From: Halomonas stenophila
Lineage (GTDB): Bacteria; Pseudomonadota; Gammaproteobacteria; Pseudomonadales; Halomonadaceae
NCBI RefSeq assembly: GCF_014192275.1
Contig: NZ_JACHXR010000003.1
Coordinates: 358,571 to 422,570, forward strand
Reading direction: 5' to 3'
DNA length: 64,000 nt
In this document: positions 1-7,927 of the stretch, one piece after another
Position numbering within the stretch: position 1 is the stretch's first letter
How the letters are laid out: each line of letters starts with the position of its first letter
Notes under the pieces: model-generated
What the model was told of the DNA's origin: nothing
The model's database searches: none
Seen by the model: only the letters and a program-made list of their open reading frames with translations
Made by a program: the position numbers and the translations under genes

Positions 1-72
1 GGCTTCTTCCAGGTGCGAAGCACCGGTCTTCTGTCTTCAGCGGCGCAGCCGCGTTCTTCCCCCTTCGGTCGC
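1..72. repeat. Purine/pyrimidine-biased intergenic element with two small hairpins
   Basis: No gene is visible here. The plus strand is pyrimidine-rich with recurring CTTC/TTCTTC words and carries two short perfect hairpins: GGTGC-GAA-GCACC at about 12-24 and GCGGC-GCA-GCCGC at about 40-52. Read on the minus strand it is a run of GAAG/GGAAGAA words broken by the two hairpins. The composition and modular look suggest a dispersed intergenic element. A second strand-biased stretch of the same general kind lies at about 7010-7078. Only the left part may be in the window. Confidence 0.35.
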
Positions 73-116
73 GTAAATTGGATAAGCGAGCCCGCGAGCG
101 CATCCGACAGGCTCGG

Positions 117-440
117 CTAACCGCCGAGCAGCCGACGCGCGAGCAGGCGCTGCATGTCGCGCCGACCATCGGTGATCAGGTAGACGATCGCCCGGTCGTC
201 GACGACGCGGTAGAGGATTCGTGTCGGGCCTTCGATCAGCTGGCGGTAGTCACGAATCCCGAGGGCCAGCAGTTCCCGGGGGTGGCTACCGCGCTCGGGG
301 AATTCGGCCAGCTCCTTCAGGCGGTGCTCCAACCGATCCAGGACGCGACCGGCGGCGGCGGAGTCGTTTTCGGCAATGAAGTCGTAGAGGTCGCGCAGGT
401 CCTCGGCCGCCGAGTCCGTCAGCTGCACGCGGAAGCTCAT
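117..440 (-). CDS. ParE/RelE-family toxin of a type II toxin-antitoxin pair
   Basis: This 107-residue protein has the ParE/RelE fold signature: an N-terminal beta strand, two helices (about 10-50, with the DFIAEND and LEHRLKELAEFPERG segments), then a beta-rich C-terminus ending GPTRILYRVVDDRAIVYLITDGRRD. Members poison gyrase (ParE) or cleave ribosome-bound mRNA (RelE). The helical hairpin and the lack of the RelE basic catalytic cluster make ParE-like the better guess. Its ATG overlaps the stop of the upstream antitoxin gene by 4 bp, the usual antitoxin-first arrangement. The target cannot be settled from the sequence. Confidence 0.85.
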   Translation of the reverse strand: MSFRVQLTDSAAEDLRDLYDFIAENDSAAAGRVLDRLEHRLKELAEFPERGSHPRELLALGIRDYRQLIEGPTRILYRVVDDRAIVYLITDGRRDMQRLLARRLLGG

Positions 441-712
441 GAATCCGACTGGCGACGGCGCAGCTCGGCGAAGACGCTATCGGCATCCTGAACGGCGTCG
501 CGTGCCACTTGCTGGTGGCCCAGGGCCAGGATCTTCAGCAGGGCCAGGGTCTCCTGGGTCTGCTCGAAGCTCTTGATGTCCTGCACCACCAGCCGAGCCT
601 CGCCATTCTGGGTGATGATCAGCGGCTCGCGTCGCTCGCTCAGGGACTTGGCCACCTCGGCGGCATGCGCCTTGAGATAGCTGATGGGCTTGATGTTCTC
701 GGAATACTTCAT
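437..712 (-). CDS. Phd/YefM-family antitoxin
   Basis: This 91-residue protein starts MKYSENIKPISYLKAHAAEV, the typical Phd/YefM N-terminal DNA-binding region. It continues with the conserved EPLIITQNGEARLVVQDIKSFEQ segment and ends in a charged helix expected to wrap around the toxin. It is the first gene of the pair and overlaps the toxin start by 4 bp (ATGA). An inverted repeat overlapping its probable promoter lies just upstream (729-752), fitting conditional autorepression by the antitoxin-toxin complex. This is a confident family call, with the cognate partner inferred from the overlap. Confidence 0.88.
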   Translation of the reverse strand: MKYSENIKPISYLKAHAAEVAKSLSERREPLIITQNGEARLVVQDIKSFEQTQETLALLKILALGHQQVARDAVQDADSVFAELRRRQSDS

Positions 713-728
713 GGCGTGGCTCGTCGGA

Positions 729-771
729 GGACTATGTGACCAAATTTAGTCCTTATTATTCCCTTCCACAA
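729..771 (-). promoter_or_regulatory. Promoter and inverted-repeat operator of the toxin-antitoxin operon
   Basis: On the minus strand a -35-like TTGTGG (766-771) is followed after 17 bp by TAAATT (743-748). The -10 box lies inside the inverted repeat GGACTA-N12-TAGTCC (729-734 and 747-752). Overlap of a dyad with the -10 box is what autorepressed Phd/YefM operons show. The AT-rich character stands out from the GC-rich surroundings. The boxes were assigned by eye. Confidence 0.45.
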
Positions 772-936
772 GGCGTTCTCGATCTCCGACTCCCTGTCGC
801 TGCAGGGGGCTCCGCGCGGCCTCCAGATGGCCAAAGCCGATGCGTTCCTGCTCCAGGCGCTTTGTCTGATCTCGTCGCGCAGAGCGGCGAGCACGGTGAG
901 CGCTTCGTCCAAGCGCCAAGCGGCCAAGTAGAAAGT

Positions 937-1007
937 GACGAGGGGCGTCGACCAGGTCGGCGCCCCTCGTCGTATCGGGTTCTGCTCAATGGGTGAGCAG
1001 AACCGAT
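937..1007 (-). terminator. Double hairpin downstream of pepP
   Basis: Two stem-loops follow the pepP stop codon on the minus strand. The first (974-1007) pairs GGTTCTGCTCA with TGAGCAGAACC around a 5-nt loop. The second (937-971) pairs the perfect 11-bp arms GACGAGGGGCG and CGCCCCTCGTC around 13 nt. The second is followed on the minus strand by a short pyrimidine-rich stretch (ACTTTCTACTT) rather than a clean U-run, so intrinsic termination is probable but not certain. Confidence 0.5.
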
Positions 1008-2848
1008 CAGCCGCGCTCGAGCGGGGCGGTGCGGGCCTCGAGCCAGGCCAGGGCGTCGCCCTCGAGCCAGGCCAGGGCGTCGCCCTCGAGCCTGGGTGCG
1101 AGGCGGCTGCGGACCTCGGCGTGGTAGGCGTCGAGCCAGTCGGCCTCGGCGGGGTCGAGCAGGGCGACGTTGATGGGCCGGGTGTCGATGGGGCACAGGG
1201 TCAGCGTCTCGAAGCGCAGGAAGTCGCCGAACGCGCTCTCCGCGGCGGGGCGGTTGGCGGCCAGGTTCTCGATGCGGATGCCCCACTGGCCCGGGCGGTA
1301 CACGCCGGGCTCGATGGAGGTGATCATGCCCGGCTGCATGGCGGTGTGCGGCGCGGGCGGCGCGTACCAGGCGATCACCTGGGGCCCCTCGTGGACGTTG
1401 AGGAAGTAGCCCACGCCGTGGCCGGTGCCGTGGCCGTAGTCGCGGCCGCTGGCCCACAGCGGGGCCCGGGCGATGGCGTCGAGCTGCGGCGAAGGAATGC
1501 CCCGCGGGAAGTGCGCCCGGGACAGGGCGATGGTGCCCTTGAGCACCCGGGTGTAGTCCTCGCGCTGGGCCTCGGAGAGGGTGCCCACCGGCACGACGCG
1601 GGTGATGTCGGTGGTGCCGCCGTAATACTGGCCGCCGGAGTCGATCAGCAGCAGGCCGTCGCCCTCGATGGTGGCATGGGCCTGCGGGGTGGCGTGGTAG
1701 TGGGGCAGGGCGCCATTGGCGTTGAAGGCGGCGATGGTGGCGAAGCTGCGGCTGACGAAGCCGGGGCGAGCGGCCCGGGCGGCGGTGAGCTTCTCGTCCA
1801 CGGTCAGCTCGGTGACCGTCTCGCCGCGTGCCAGCGCGGCCTCGAGCCAGGCGAAGAACGCGCACAGGGCGGCGCCGTCCTCCTCCATGACCTCGCGCAC
1901 GTGGGCCAGGTCGGCGTCGCTCTTGCGCCCCTTGGCCAGGGTGCTGGGCTGGAAGGCCTCGACCGGGGTCACGCCCTCGGGCAGGGCCTGGCGGGTGCCC
2001 AGGGTCAGCCTGGCCGGGTCGAGCAGCACCCGGGCGTCGGAGGGCAGCTCGCCGAGCCGGCGCTGCCAGTCGGCATAGTCCGCCACCTCGATGCCGTCGG
2101 CGGCCAGCGCCTCGGCCAGGTCGTCGCCCAGCTTGCCCGGGGCGACGAACAGCGTGGCCGTCTCGCGGTCCACCAGCAGGTGGGCGAGGAACACCGGGTT
2201 GAAGGCCACGTCGGCGCCGCGCAGCTGGGTCAGCCAGGCGATGTCGTCCAGGGTCGAGATGAGGTGCCAGTCGGTGCCCTGCTCGGTCATGGCCGAGCGG
2301 ACCCGGGCCAGGCGCTCGCCGCGGGTCTCGTCCAGATAGGCGGCGGGATGGGCGTAGAGCGGCGCCTCGGGCAGCGCCGGGCGATCCGGCCAGATGACGT
2401 CGAGCAGGTCCCGATCGCCGCGCAGGCGGATGCCGGCCGGGGCCAGGTGTTCCTCGAGCCGGCACGCATTGGCCAGTGACACCACGTCGGCATCGAAGCC
2501 CAGGGTCGCGCCCTCGCCGAGCCGCTCGGCCAGCCAGCGCATCGGCGCGTCGGCCTGGCCGGGCTGGAGCTTCATCAGCGCGATGCCGCTGCCCGCCAGC
2601 TGTTCCTCGGCCTGCACCCAGTAGCGGCTGTCGACCCACAGGCCGGCGGCCTCCCGGGTGACCACCAGGGTGCCCACCGAACCGTCGAAGCCCGATAACC
2701 AGGCGCGGCCGGCCCAGTGCGCCGGCAGGTACTCGGAGTTGTGGGGGTCGGAGGACGGCAGCCACCAGGCATCGATGGCGTGTTCGCGCATGGCCTCGCG
2801 CAGGGCGGCGAGGCGGGCCGCGGGGGTGGGATTGGCGTCGCGGGACAT
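1007..2848 (-). CDS. pepP: Xaa-Pro aminopeptidase (aminopeptidase P, M24B family)
   Basis: This 613-residue enzyme would remove N-terminal residues preceding proline. It has the three-domain architecture of the long aminopeptidase P group (two creatinase-like N-domains, then a pita-bread M24 domain). All five dimetal ligands are visible: D403 and D414 (DSGGQYYGG..D), H477 (GTGHG), E513 (SIEPGVY) and E527 (RIEN). Start is the ATG at 2848 before MSRDANPT; a longer open frame continues upstream antisense to dgt but is not family-like. The C-terminus carries an exact in-frame 24-bp tandem duplication giving EGDALAWL twice (residues 588-603). It is transcribed divergently from the dGTPase gene. 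Confidence 0.93.
   Translation of the reverse strand: MSRDANPTPAARLAALREAMREHAIDAWWLPSSDPHNSEYLPAHWAGRAWLSGFDGSVGTLVVTREAAGLWVDSRYWVQAEEQLAGSGIALMKLQPGQADAPMRWLAERLGEGATLGFDADVVSLANACRLEEHLAPAGIRLRGDRDLLDVIWPDRPALPEAPLYAHPAAYLDETRGERLARVRSAMTEQGTDWHLISTLDDIAWLTQLRGADVAFNPVFLAHLLVDRETATLFVAPGKLGDDLAEALAADGIEVADYADWQRRLGELPSDARVLLDPARLTLGTRQALPEGVTPVEAFQPSTLAKGRKSDADLAHVREVMEEDGAALCAFFAWLEAALARGETVTELTVDEKLTAARAARPGFVSRSFATIAAFNANGALPHYHATPQAHATIEGDGLLLIDSGGQYYGGTTDITRVVPVGTLSEAQREDYTRVLKGTIALSRAHFPRGIPSPQLDAIARAPLWASGRDYGHGTGHGVGYFLNVHEGPQVIAWYAPPAPHTAMQPGMITSIEPGVYRPGQWGIRIENLAANRPAAESAFGDFLRFETLTLCPIDTRPINVALLDPAEADWLDAYHAEVRSRLAPRLEGDALAWLEGDALAWLEARTAPLERG
1037..1084. repeat. Exact 24-bp tandem duplication inside pepP
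   Basis: Two identical head-to-tail copies (1037-1060 and 1061-1084) of a 24-bp unit lie near the 3' end of pepP. The unit is a multiple of three, so the frame is kept and the octapeptide EGDALAWL is doubled. Identity at the nucleotide level points to a recent slippage or unequal-exchange event. Confidence 0.9.
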
Positions 2849-3013
2849 AGCGGGCTCCGGTTGGGGGTGGACGGTGCCGGGCCGGCCGCACGGCCGGCCC
2901 CGGGGGAGGATCGGCTCGCCCCGGTAGGGGAACAGCGATGATCGCCCGATTCCAGCGCGATGGCAAAGTGCCGTGGCCCGGTGCCAGAATGGGGGCCTCA
3001 AGGAGGAAAGCCC

Positions 3014-4351
3014 ATGACGCAGATGACCTGGGAGCGGCTGCTCGACCCGGCCCGGCTCCACGACCGGCGCGGTGTGGCCCGCGAGGAGGTCGGTCGCAGC
3101 CCCTTCCACAAGGATCACGACCGCATCGTCTTCGCCGGCTCCTTTCGCCGCCTGGGCCGCAAGACCCAGGTGCATCCCCTCACCGACAACGATCATATCC
3201 ACACCCGCCTGACGCACTCGCTGGAGGTAGGCTGCGTGGGCCGCTCGCTGGGCATGAGCGTCGGCGAGGAGCTGCGTCATCGGCTGCCGGCGTGGATCAC
3301 CCCGGCAGACCTGGGGGTGATCGTCCAGGCCGCCTGCCTGGGGCACGACATCGGCAATCCGCCCTTCGGTCATGCCGGCGAGTACGCCATCCGCGACTGG
3401 TTCACCCGGGCCGAGGGCGACGGCAGCGGCCTGCTCGACGGGCTCACCGACGCCGAGCGGGCCGACCTGCTCACCTACGAGGGCAATGCCCAGGGTTTTC
3501 GCATCGTCACCCAGATCGAGTACAACCAGTTTCGCGGTGGCATGCGCCTGACCGCCGCGACGCTCGGCACCCTGCTCAAGTACCCCTGGACGGTGGAGCA
3601 CGGCGGCAGTGCCGGCAAGTTCGGCTGCTACCAGAGCGAGGCGCCGCTGCTGGCCGAGGTGGCGGGTCGCCTGGGGCTGCTGCCCCAGGGCGACAACCGC
3701 TGGTGCCGGCATCCCCTGGCCTGGCTGGTGGAGGCCGCCGACGACATCTGCTATGCCCTGCTGGACCTGGAGGACGGCCTGGAGATGGGCATCCTGGGCT
3801 TCGACGAGGTGGCCGACGTGCTGACCCAGATCGCCGGCGGCGAGCCCCCGGACTATGCCGCCATGCAGCAGGGCGGGGTCTCCCAGCGCCGGCGGATCGC
3901 CGCCCTGCGCGGGGCGGCCATGGAGCGTGCGGTCAACGACGTCGGCGAGGTGTTCGTGCAGCACGAGGGCGAGCTGCTCGGCGGGCGCCTCGACAACGAC
4001 CTGCTCGAGCTCTGCCACCCGGACCTGGGCTGGGGGGTGGGGGCGGCCAAGCGCCTGGCCCGCGAGCGGATCTTCCGCAACGAGCGCAAGGCCAAGCTGG
4101 AAATTGGGGCTCATACGACGTTGGGGATTCTGTTGGAGGCCTTTATCGGCGCCGCCCATGAGCTGCACCACTCCGGCGCCTCGACCTTCAAGCACCAGCG
4201 GGTGCTGGCGCTGATCGGCGAGAACACGCCGTTGCCCTCCTGGTCGCTCTACGACAGCTATCGACGCATGCTCGACTTCATCGGCGGGATGACCGACCAC
4301 TATGCGGTGGACCTGGCCCAGGAGATGGGTGGGCGCCTCAAGAGCGACTGA
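3014..4351 (+). CDS. Deoxyguanosinetriphosphate triphosphohydrolase-like HD protein
   Basis: This 445-residue HD-domain protein belongs to the dGTPase-like family, which cleaves dNTPs to deoxynucleoside plus triphosphate. Metal-binding HD residues are visible in order: H68 in HTRLTHSLEV, H111-D112 in CLGHDIGNPPFGH, and H120 close by. The length matches the roughly 440-residue group common in pseudomonads rather than the longer E. coli Dgt, so the symbol is withheld. The ATG at 3014 was chosen over an upstream in-frame start at 2960 because AGGAGG lies 8 bp before it and homologues begin near WERLLDPARL. It is divergent from pepP. Confidence 0.9.
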   Translation: MTQMTWERLLDPARLHDRRGVAREEVGRSPFHKDHDRIVFAGSFRRLGRKTQVHPLTDNDHIHTRLTHSLEVGCVGRSLGMSVGEELRHRLPAWITPADLGVIVQAACLGHDIGNPPFGHAGEYAIRDWFTRAEGDGSGLLDGLTDAERADLLTYEGNAQGFRIVTQIEYNQFRGGMRLTAATLGTLLKYPWTVEHGGSAGKFGCYQSEAPLLAEVAGRLGLLPQGDNRWCRHPLAWLVEAADDICYALLDLEDGLEMGILGFDEVADVLTQIAGGEPPDYAAMQQGGVSQRRRIAALRGAAMERAVNDVGEVFVQHEGELLGGRLDNDLLELCHPDLGWGVGAAKRLARERIFRNERKAKLEIGAHTTLGILLEAFIGAAHELHHSGASTFKHQRVLALIGENTPLPSWSLYDSYRRMLDFIGGMTDHYAVDLAQEMGGRLKSD

Positions 4352-4357
4352 CGGCGC

Positions 4358-5167
4358 TTAGGCGGACAGCTGCAGTGGCGGCTCCCCGTCGGGGTCGCGG
4401 TCGTCGTCGCCGAGGCCCAGCACGCGCTGGATGGCGGCGCCGATGCGCCGGCTGCTGTCGCGGATGCCCTGGTTGCCGAACAGGCGGTTGAACTCGAAGA
4501 CGTAGGGATGGCCGTCGACCATGGCGATATCGAAGCCGGCGTGGTCGAGGTCGAGCGCCCGAGCCAGCCGCCGGGCCAGCGCGATGGCCGCCTCGGGAAT
4601 GGCCGCGTGGCTGACGCGACCGCCCTGGCTGACGTTGGCGCGGTAGCCGCCGAGGGGCGTGACCCGCCAGTAGGCGGCGATCACCTCGCCGCCGACCAGC
4701 ACGATGCGCAGGTCGCGGTCGATGGGCAGCCGTTGCTGGGCGTAGAGGACCGTTTCTGTCGTCACGTGCTCGTGCAGCGCGTCCCGGGAGGCGATCAGGC
4801 TCACGCCCTCGCCCATGGCGCTCTTGATGCGCTTGGCGATGAAGGGGTAGCCGAAGCGAGCCTCGACCTGGTCGAGGGAGGGCCGGGAGGTGCCGAGGAT
4901 CTCGGTGGGCGGCACGTGTTCCGGGCACAGCGTCAGGAAGGCACGGGTCTGCTCGACCTTGTCGTGGCCCAGGTGGTAGCTGGCCAGGCTCGGGAAGATC
5001 CGCTTGCCGAGCCCGTAGGCCAGGCTGTTGACCTGCCAGTACTCGGGGAACAGCAGCCAGTCGGCCTGGCGGATCTCCTCGAGGTGATCGTACATGCGCT
5101 CGGGCTTGATATAGCGCACGCCCGGGATGCCGAGGGTGCGAAAAACGTCGAACGTGATGAGTTTCAT
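4358..5167 (-). CDS. RimK-like ATP-grasp domain protein
   Basis: This 269-residue protein has an ATP-grasp fold. The ATP-binding lysine is in FIAKRIKSAMGEGV (K112), with a glycine-rich loop after it. The Mg-binding E-x-N is in YVFEFNRLFGNQGI (E225, N227). ATP-grasp ligases of the RimK group join an amino acid or peptide to an acyl phosphate; the substrate here is unknown. The N-terminal 90 residues (IKPERMYDHLEEIRQADWLLFPEYWQVNSLAYGLGK) look like the usual pre-grasp domain. It is convergent with dgt (6-bp gap) and its 5' end abuts the divergent RNase T2 gene. It could modify a protein C-terminus or make a small peptide. Confidence 0.75.
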   Translation of the reverse strand: MKLITFDVFRTLGIPGVRYIKPERMYDHLEEIRQADWLLFPEYWQVNSLAYGLGKRIFPSLASYHLGHDKVEQTRAFLTLCPEHVPPTEILGTSRPSLDQVEARFGYPFIAKRIKSAMGEGVSLIASRDALHEHVTTETVLYAQQRLPIDRDLRIVLVGGEVIAAYWRVTPLGGYRANVSQGGRVSHAAIPEAAIALARRLARALDLDHAGFDIAMVDGHPYVFEFNRLFGNQGIRDSSRRIGAAIQRVLGLGDDDRDPDGEPPLQLSA

Positions 5168-6017
5168 GGTTGTGAAAAGGCCATCTCCAGAGAAGCGCGC
5201 GGATTATTGTCCGCCTTCCCGCCCCTGGCAAGCGTTATCGACGCCCCGGAGGCGCGGCGTCCTGCTGGTGCTGCTGCTGGGCTGGCTCGTCGCGGTCGGC
5301 GGGGTGGCCCGGGCCGAGGTGCCGGCCCTCGCGGCCCAGGGGGTCGACCACTACACCCTGGCCCTGACCTGGCACCCCGGCTTCTGCGCCACCCGCTCCC
5401 GGCCGCCCCGGGAGTGTCGCGAGCCGTCCCTGCGTCGTGGGGCGGAGGACGGCTTCGTGCTGCATGGGCTCTGGCCCTCGCTGCCAGCGCGCCTGCGTGG
5501 GCAAGGCGTGGCACGCCGAGAGTGGTGGCGGGAGGGCTGCTTCCTCGAGCGGCCGCGGCCGGATGGCGGCTTCTGCCGGGCCCATCCGCCGCTGGCGCTG
5601 CCCGAGGCCCAGGGGGACGCGCTCGACCGGGCGATGCCCGGCCGCGCCAGCTGTCTCGACCGTTACCAGTACGCCAAGCATGCCGCCTGCCTGGGCATCG
5701 CGGCCGAAGACCTCTTCGCCACGGCGCTGGGCATGGTGGCGGCGGTCAATGCCAGCGCCTTCGCCGACTTCGTCGGCGTCCGTCGGGGCGGTGAGGTGGG
5801 GCGCAACGACCTGATCGGCGCCTTCGAGGCCGCCTTCGGCCAGGGCACGGGGCGGGCGTTGCGCCTGGTGTGCCGGGGGCGTGGCAATCGGTGGCTGACC
5901 GAGGTGCGCATCGGCATCGACGCCGAGGCCCTGGCACGCTTCCCCGCCGCCGACAGCCTGGTGCGGCAGGATCGGGGTCGCTGCGCGGCGAGGGTACGGA
6001 TCGCGGCCTTCGACTGA
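5166..6017 (+). CDS. Ribonuclease T2 family protein (exported), unusual CAS II motif
   Basis: An N-terminal basic stretch and hydrophobic core (RRRGVLLVLLLGWLVAVGGVARA) form a signal peptide, so the protein should be periplasmic. CAS I is intact as FVLHGLWPS, with a catalytic histidine. CAS II reads DRYQYAKHAAC, where the family normally has HEW-x-KHG: the catalytic Lys-His pair is kept, but the preceding His and Glu are Tyr and Gln. Several cysteines fit disulfide bonding. The start is uncertain: ATG 5166 (283 residues) and ATG 5127 (296 residues) are both in frame, neither has a good Shine-Dalgarno, and both overlap the ATP-grasp gene start. Confidence 0.8.
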   Translation: MVVKRPSPEKRADYCPPSRPWQALSTPRRRGVLLVLLLGWLVAVGGVARAEVPALAAQGVDHYTLALTWHPGFCATRSRPPRECREPSLRRGAEDGFVLHGLWPSLPARLRGQGVARREWWREGCFLERPRPDGGFCRAHPPLALPEAQGDALDRAMPGRASCLDRYQYAKHAACLGIAAEDLFATALGMVAAVNASAFADFVGVRRGGEVGRNDLIGAFEAAFGQGTGRALRLVCRGRGNRWLTEVRIGIDAEALARFPAADSLVRQDRGRCAARVRIAAFD

Positions 6018-6029
6018 GGGGCCGCGAGG

Positions 6030-6938
6030 TCAGGCCTCGTCCAGCCCCACGGAAGCGGACGCCTGGCCGGCGCGCCTGTGCAGGGCGCCGATCACGGCAT
6101 CATGGGTGGCATCGTCGAGTTCGCCCAGCCACTCGCCGGCCAGCCGGTCCGCCAGGGCATCGCCGCTGACCACCAGCAGGTCGCCGGCGGCACCGGCCCC
6201 CTCGATCCGCCAGCCCGGCAGCGCCAGGACCCCCTGCACCGGCACCGCCCGGCCCACCTCCCTCTCCAGCCAGACGCCCAGCCAGCGCACGGCGCGCCGG
6301 GTCTCGTCCAGCGGGCGTCGCTCGAACCCGCCCGGAAAGCGGAGCCGTTCGCGTTCCACGGTGACCCGGTTGTCCTCCTCGCCGGACGGCGTCACCGCCG
6401 GCGTGCGGGCGCGGGTCTCGATGACGAAGACGCCGTGGGGCGTCACCGCCACATGGTCCAGGGTGTCGTCGCCGCCGGGCACGTCGTGGAAGACGACGTA
6501 GGGGTGGGACTCGGGACGGAGCATCCGCTCGAGCTCCTGGCCCACCGCCAGCTCGCAGGCCAGCCCCAGCTTGAGACGCCGGATGCGCTGGAAGTCGCGG
6601 ATCAGCCGGAAGCAGAACACCAGCACCAGCGCCGTGGACAGCGCCCCGTAGAAGGCCCACTCGAGCCAGTTCTGCTCGCTGGCGAAGAGCATGCGGCCCA
6701 TGCCGTAGACCAGCGGCGCCAGGGAGACGATGGGCCCCAGGGCGCCATTCAGGAAGAGCCCGGCGAAGGCCCGGTCGAGGCGGTCGCGCAGCGATTGCCC
6801 GGGTTCGCGCAGCGGGTGGGCGTCGAAGGGGGAGCTCACGCGGGCGTCGTGGAGGTTGTGCAGCGCCACCACGATCACCGCGCACGCCGCCAGGGGAAAC
6901 AGGAAGATCAGGGGGAGCAGGTATTCCAGCCAGGCCAT
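6030..6938 (-). CDS. NERD-domain membrane protein
   Basis: This 302-residue protein begins MAWLEYLLPLIFLFPLAACAVIVVAL, a membrane segment. Two more hydrophobic segments follow (around 75-95 and 105-125), then a soluble C-terminal NERD (nuclease-related) domain. The domain core is seen in DDTLDHVAVTPHGVFVIETRAR, the D-x(n)-E-x-K/R nuclease-like motif with Arg in place of the usual Lys. NERD proteins are thought to act on DNA, but activity is rarely shown. The ATG at 6938 was chosen because the longer frame upstream is not protein-like. It is convergent with the RNase T2 gene. Confidence 0.72.
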   Translation of the reverse strand: MAWLEYLLPLIFLFPLAACAVIVVALHNLHDARVSSPFDAHPLREPGQSLRDRLDRAFAGLFLNGALGPIVSLAPLVYGMGRMLFASEQNWLEWAFYGALSTALVLVFCFRLIRDFQRIRRLKLGLACELAVGQELERMLRPESHPYVVFHDVPGGDDTLDHVAVTPHGVFVIETRARTPAVTPSGEEDNRVTVERERLRFPGGFERRPLDETRRAVRWLGVWLEREVGRAVPVQGVLALPGWRIEGAGAAGDLLVVSGDALADRLAGEWLGELDDATHDAVIGALHRRAGQASASVGLDEA

Positions 6939-7009
6939 CGGGTATCCTTGCCCGTGGGGTATCCTGCCCATTCTAGACAACCTTGTCCCCCGGGGGCCAT
7001 GCTCGGTTC

Positions 7010-7078
7010 TTGCGAGGGGCGAGGGGTAAGGTGTAAGGAGCCGCCAAGCACCGAGGAGTGAGGCGAGGTATGAGGAGC
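7010..7078 (+). repeat. Purine-rich low-complexity stretch covering the sirtuin translation start
   Basis: The plus strand reads as recurrent GAGG/GGAG/GCGAGG words (GCGAGGGGCGAGGGGTAAGG, then GAGGAGTGAGGCGAGGT). It is strongly purine-biased, unlike surrounding non-coding DNA, and it supplies both the Shine-Dalgarno and the start codon region of the sirtuin gene. It may belong to the same class of strand-biased intergenic elements as bases 1-72. Confidence 0.35.
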
Positions 7079-7927
7079 GAGATACGCGACATCGCGGCAC
7101 TGGCGGCCTTCGTGGCCCGCACGCCCCGTCTCGCCGTGCTCACCGGCGCCGGGATCAGCACCGCCAGCGGCATCCCCGACTATCGCGACGACCACGGCGA
7201 CTGGAAGCGCTCGCCGCCCATGCGCCATCAGGTGTTCATGGCCAGCCACGCCGCCCGGCAGCGCTACTGGGCCCGGGCGCTGATCGGCTTCCGCGCCCTG
7301 CAGGAGGCCCGGCCCAATGCCGCCCATCGGGCGCTGGCACGGCTCGAGGCTTCGGGACAGGTGGCGGGGGTGATCACCCAGAACGTCGACGGCCTGCATC
7401 GCCGGGCGGGTTCGCGGCGGGTGATCGACCTGCATGGCCGCGCCGACCTGGTGCGCTGCATGGGCTGCGGGGCAGCCCGCATGCGTCACGACCTGCACGC
7501 CGAACTGGCGCGCCGCAACCCTCGCTGGCTCGACACCGGCGCCCAGGCCGGGCCCGACGGCGACGCCGACCTGGAGGCGGACTTCGCCGCCTTCCAGGTG
7601 CCCGCCTGTACGCGCTGTGGGGACGGCATCTGGAAGCCCGACGTGGTGTTCTTCGGCGACAGCGTGCCCAAGTCGCGGGTGGCCGAGGCCTTCGCCCTGT
7701 TGGAGGAAGCCGGGGGGCTGCTGGTGGTGGGCTCGTCGCTGATGGTCTATTCGGGCTTCCGCTTCGCCCGGGAGGCCGCCCGGGCGGGCAAGCCGGTGGC
7801 CTGCCTCAACCTGGGCCGCACCCGCGCCGACGACCTCTATACGCTCAAGGTGGCGACCCGCGCCGAAGCGGGCCTGGCCGCGCTGGTCGACGCCCTGGAG
7901 GGGGACCCTAGCCGCCGGCCAGCTTGA
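7070..7927 (+). CDS. SIR2-family NAD-dependent protein deacylase (class II sirtuin)
   Basis: This 285-residue sirtuin shows the full NAD site: LTGAGISTASGIPDYR (residues 24-39), TQNVDGLH (103-110) and the catalytic histidine H122 in IDLHGRADL. Zn is held by C130-x2-C133 and C180-x2-C183. The GSSLMVYSGFRF and CLNLGRT segments complete the Rossmann fold. The architecture resembles class II (SIRT4-like) sirtuins rather than CobB. The ATG at 7070 and a GTG at 7058 are both possible, and both lie in a purine-rich repeat-like leader. Its last 20 bp overlap the convergent yciH gene. Confidence 0.9.
   Translation: MRSEIRDIAALAAFVARTPRLAVLTGAGISTASGIPDYRDDHGDWKRSPPMRHQVFMASHAARQRYWARALIGFRALQEARPNAAHRALARLEASGQVAGVITQNVDGLHRRAGSRRVIDLHGRADLVRCMGCGAARMRHDLHAELARRNPRWLDTGAQAGPDGDADLEADFAAFQVPACTRCGDGIWKPDVVFFGDSVPKSRVAEAFALLEEAGGLLVVGSSLMVYSGFRFAREAARAGKPVACLNLGRTRADDLYTLKVATRAEAGLAALVDALEGDPSRRPA

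Noticed and set aside
1007..4300. 1097-codon open frame on the minus strand spanning pepP and all of dgt
   Set aside because: Only the pepP part (to 2848) is protein-like; the rest is a GC-rich shadow antisense to the well-supported dGTPase gene.
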